Source of the DNA: Ceratotherium simum simum
Taxonomy: Eukaryota; Chordata; Mammalia; Perissodactyla; Rhinocerotidae
NCBI RefSeq assembly: GCF_000283155.1
Contig: NW_004454171.1
Location: forward strand, 12,184,873-12,248,872
Length of the DNA stretch: 64,000 nucleotides
Reading direction: 5' to 3'
Under the pieces are notes generated by a model. That model was not told where the DNA came from. It worked only from the letters and a program-made list of their open reading frames with translations, and searched no databases. Positions 61,559 to 64,000 of this stretch are shown in pieces. Positions within the stretch are counted from its first letter, which is position 1. The number at the start of each line of letters is the position of its first letter. Position numbers and translations under genes: made by a program.

Positions 61559-62430
61559 GCCATTTACTAACTTCCATGACGTCCACATTAAATGGACACA
61601 GCCACCGTCCCACATGAGTCCAGTGACCTTATGTTTCCAGTTTGCATTACATCTTAGGGTAAGGGGTTCTGCCATTTACCTCCCACGTAAAGGAGACATT
61701 TCCCCTTGATTGATTAGAAAGCTACTTCTTCCAAGCTTCAAAGTATGGTCTAGCGTTGAGGAATCAAATGTGACTAGGCTTGTGTATAAATGTGCCTGCC
61801 ACTTCCACGGCAGTCAGTAAGTGAGCAATAAATGTCTGATAAAACTGAATCTGAAGTTCGCTCCACTCAGATTCATAATTTTATGAACTTAGGCTACAAC
61901 CTGACGATATCCCTATTTGCCCTCAGACTAGAGTTCCGCCATGTCCCAATGCCCTCTTCCTATAAACACATCCATGCCTCCTTTTCTTACTCTTTCCTTC
62001 CCTTCCTCTTCGAGCAAGCGCCCTCTGGTCCTTCTTATCTTTAATGTTAGCCCTCCAGAGAGAATGGGAACCGGCACTCTCCCCTTCTCTAGCTCCAGGT
62101 TACTCCACCTGCCTTCTGGCTTTCCGTCTCACTGACATAGCTCTTCCCTAGGTCACCAGAATTGTTCAAATAATTTCCAGTTCTCCTTTCACTTGACTGC
62201 ACTCCCGCGTTTCGTTACTAATGAGCCTCCCTTTGAAATGCCTCCCATTTCAAGCCACCATTCTCGAAATGCTCTCCTCTCGACTTCCAAGACACCAAGC
62301 TGTTCTAGTTCTCCTCCTACTTCTCAGAGCATCCTTCTCAGTCTCTCCTGGTTACTCAATTCTGCCCCCACTTTGAGTCTTAAGTGTTGGAGTCGCTAAG
62401 AATTTCATTCGTTGGTTCGCTTTTACACAT
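61559..62430. other. Mostly unassigned, possible L2/CR1-type LINE scrap
   Basis: 62230-62360 has phrases such as 'ccaagctgttctagttctcc' and 'cttctcagtctctcctggtt' that resemble old L2 or CR1-type LINE sequence in sense. The rest is unassigned. Confidence 0.35.
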
Positions 62431-62680
62431 TTTGTTATTAATCCTTCAATAGATGTCTATGGCTTTCAGGATAAAACCAAGTTCTTCAGTTTAACATATA
62501 AGACCATTCGTCACCCTTGCCTCTCCCCACATGAGCTCTCTAATCTAGTTGTAACAAATGACTTGCTGTTCCCTGCTATTTCATGCTATTCCATGCTTCT
62601 GTGCCTTTATACATGCCTTCAGCTAGGTGGTAGGTCTTCTGCCTGGTCTTGCTGCGGCTCACTCATATTCTATTGTTAGT
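62430..62680 (+). mobile_element. L2 LINE 3' fragment
   Basis: 'ggataaaaccaagttcttca', 'ctctccccacatgagctctc' and 'tgtgcctttatacatgcctt' follow the L2 order in sense. Confidence 0.6.
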
Positions 62681-62989
62681 CAGCCATTGATGGCCTCATG
62701 CTGGCTGTCTGCTAGGGTGACAGGGGCAACCACACTTGTGTTTCTCATCATTGAGCAGGCTAACCCAGTCTTGCTTTCATGATGGCCTCGGGGTTCTCAA
62801 GAGCAGCAGAAGAGAGCAAGCTCCAGTGAACAACAACTGGTCAAGTCTCTGCTGGCACCACATTCGCTCCTGTCCCATTGGTCTGAGCAAGTCTGATGAC
62901 CAAGACCAGAGTCAATGTGGGAGGGAACTGCAAAGGCTGTGGATCCCAAAGGCCACACTACTTAACCTTCTAAATTTCACCTTCTCTTT

Positions 62990-63110
62990 GTTAATCCATT
63001 CATTCATTCATTCCATGACTTTATGAACACCTACTATAAGCAAAGCCCTGGGCTAGGCGCTGAGGATGCAAAGAGTCTTCTCAGCACCTGCAATTTATGC
63101 TCGAAGACCA
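62990..63110 (-). mobile_element. L2 LINE 3' end, antisense
   Basis: 'ccattcattcattcattcca' and 'aagccctgggctaggcgctg' are the reverse complement of the L2 3' end. The (ATTC)n start is the typical L2 terminal repeat. Confidence 0.7.
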
Positions 63111-63816
63111 GCACATTCAATAAAAGTAATACCGGGATTTACAGGGGTCCCATGAAGTTGGGTGGGCCTGAGAAGCCCTCTCTGCATTCTTTACCACATC
63201 TGCAGAAATTGCTACCTTGTTCTTCAGGATTATCTATTAATAGGCTTTTCCCCCATAAGGATAATAAAAAACCAAAATATAGAAATAAGATTTAAAATAT
63301 TTTCAGTGTGTATATTTTAAAAATTATAATTGAAAAATCACTATATTTCTTTTGGTAACCTATAAATTCAAGCATGAGATTGTGTGAAAATAGCATTCCC
63401 ATTAAATATCTAAATGTCAAAGGTACAGTAGAGGAGCAGTTAAATTTTAATCCTTAGGCCCCAAGTTATTTGCTTGTTTATAGAAACAACTGCTTATAAC
63501 TTCAAATTTATACTTGTGCAAATTACATGGACTAAAAGTCCAAATGAAAATCCCTTTAAAAATAACTATCTAAAGCTTCCATATTAAATATATTTATTTT
63601 TCCCTAGGATTAGGACAGACAGATTGCATTGGGAGCCCAGTCTTTCATAAAGAGGGGGGAGGGTAATAGGGTTGGGCCTTCATTTTCTCACAAAAGGCAC
63701 AATGTGAAGCCCATCTGTGAACATTGCATAATTTGTTATGTTCTACAAAGAGGTGGGTTTTTGTTACACACATACCAAAGCTATTTGGTACTGTTTCACC
63801 AATGATCTCTATTCAG
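63111..63816. other. Unassigned sequence up to the candidate last exon
   Basis: Nothing recognised besides the acceptor tract of the candidate exon at 63817. Confidence 0.35.
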
Positions 63817-63848
63817 GTCCAGAAAAGAAACTGGCCTCCGAAGAGTGA
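63817..63848 (+). CDS. Candidate terminal exon (short tail and stop), or an internal exon in another phase
   Basis: The sequence GATCTCTATTCAG makes a plausible acceptor. Entered in phase 1 from the exon at 48552, the bases complete Gly and then read PEKKLASEE and TGA. That would end the protein at 63848, with a 3' UTR running toward the window end; no AATAAA is visible in the remaining 150 nt. Entered in phase 0 instead, the same bases read VQKRNWPPKSERK and meet a possible donor AAA|GTAAAT at 63855-63856, making an internal exon fed by an unseen exon. Both are short and could occur by chance. The intron to 48612 would be about 15 kb. Confidence 0.3.
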
Positions 63849-64000
63849 AAGGAAAGTAAATTTTTCTTTAAAAATTAGATACAGATTATCACTTCAAAAT
63901 GCGGGAGGGAATTTTACAAGTAAGGGTGCACTGATTAGCTTTCCAATGGACAGCCAGTCCTTTATGAAACACATACTAGCTGTGGTCAACTGTGACCAAT

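Overview
This window is mammalian nuclear DNA, almost certainly from a perissodactyl (horse, rhinoceros or tapir group). The main evidence is at least fifteen copies of the tRNA-derived SINE family known as ERE (equine repetitive element). Each copy has a GGGGCCGGCCCC-like head, a B-box-like GGTTCGGATCC, a 'gttagctcagggc...tcttcctca' body and an A-rich tail, and many have visible target-site duplications. The DNA is AT-rich, has no operon-like organisation, and nearly all open reading frames are short and repeat-derived.

One protein-coding transcription unit can be supported, on the + strand. Six exons with good splice signals are visible: 18597-18752, 19189-19230, 20219-20298, 20373-20438, 48385-48465 and 48552-48612. 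The first four join in frame and encode a Gly-Ser-Arg-rich linker followed by a charged, heptad-like coiled-coil segment. The last two encode a Ser/Asp-rich tail. Codon phase shows that at least one exon is missing between 20438 and 48385. The start of the gene is outside the window or unrecognised. A short exon at 63817 could end the protein (Gly, nine residues, stop) or, in another phase, continue it. I do not recognise the gene. Weaker candidate exons lie at 3299, 7792 and 14277.

The rest is repeat mosaic. 1-2600: antisense L1 ORF2 carrying an ERE. 2.6-10 kb: mostly unassigned sequence with one GC-richer patch (3.5-4.4 kb). 10.1-12.4 kb: 5' part of an antisense L1 (ORF1 plus leader), followed by an ERE and a near-perfect 42-bp-arm foldback. 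13-18.6 kb: fragments of L2, L1/HAL1-like and ERE. 20.4-48.4 kb: a giant intron packed with L1 (both strands), L2, ERE, a possible LTR fragment with a CpG-containing minisatellite (26.4-27.1 kb) and a Tigger-type DNA transposon (43.4-44.0 kb) inside an antisense L1 leader. 49-54.4 kb: ERE and MIR copies in otherwise unassigned sequence. 54.9-60.2 kb: an almost full-length antisense L1. 60.2-61.6 kb: two MLT1-type MaLR solo LTRs in opposite orientation, one with an exact 5-bp target duplication. 61.6-64 kb: L2 pieces and the candidate last exon.

Repeat names come from recognising sequence by eye; I ran no alignment or database search. Repeat edges are approximate unless a target duplication is cited.
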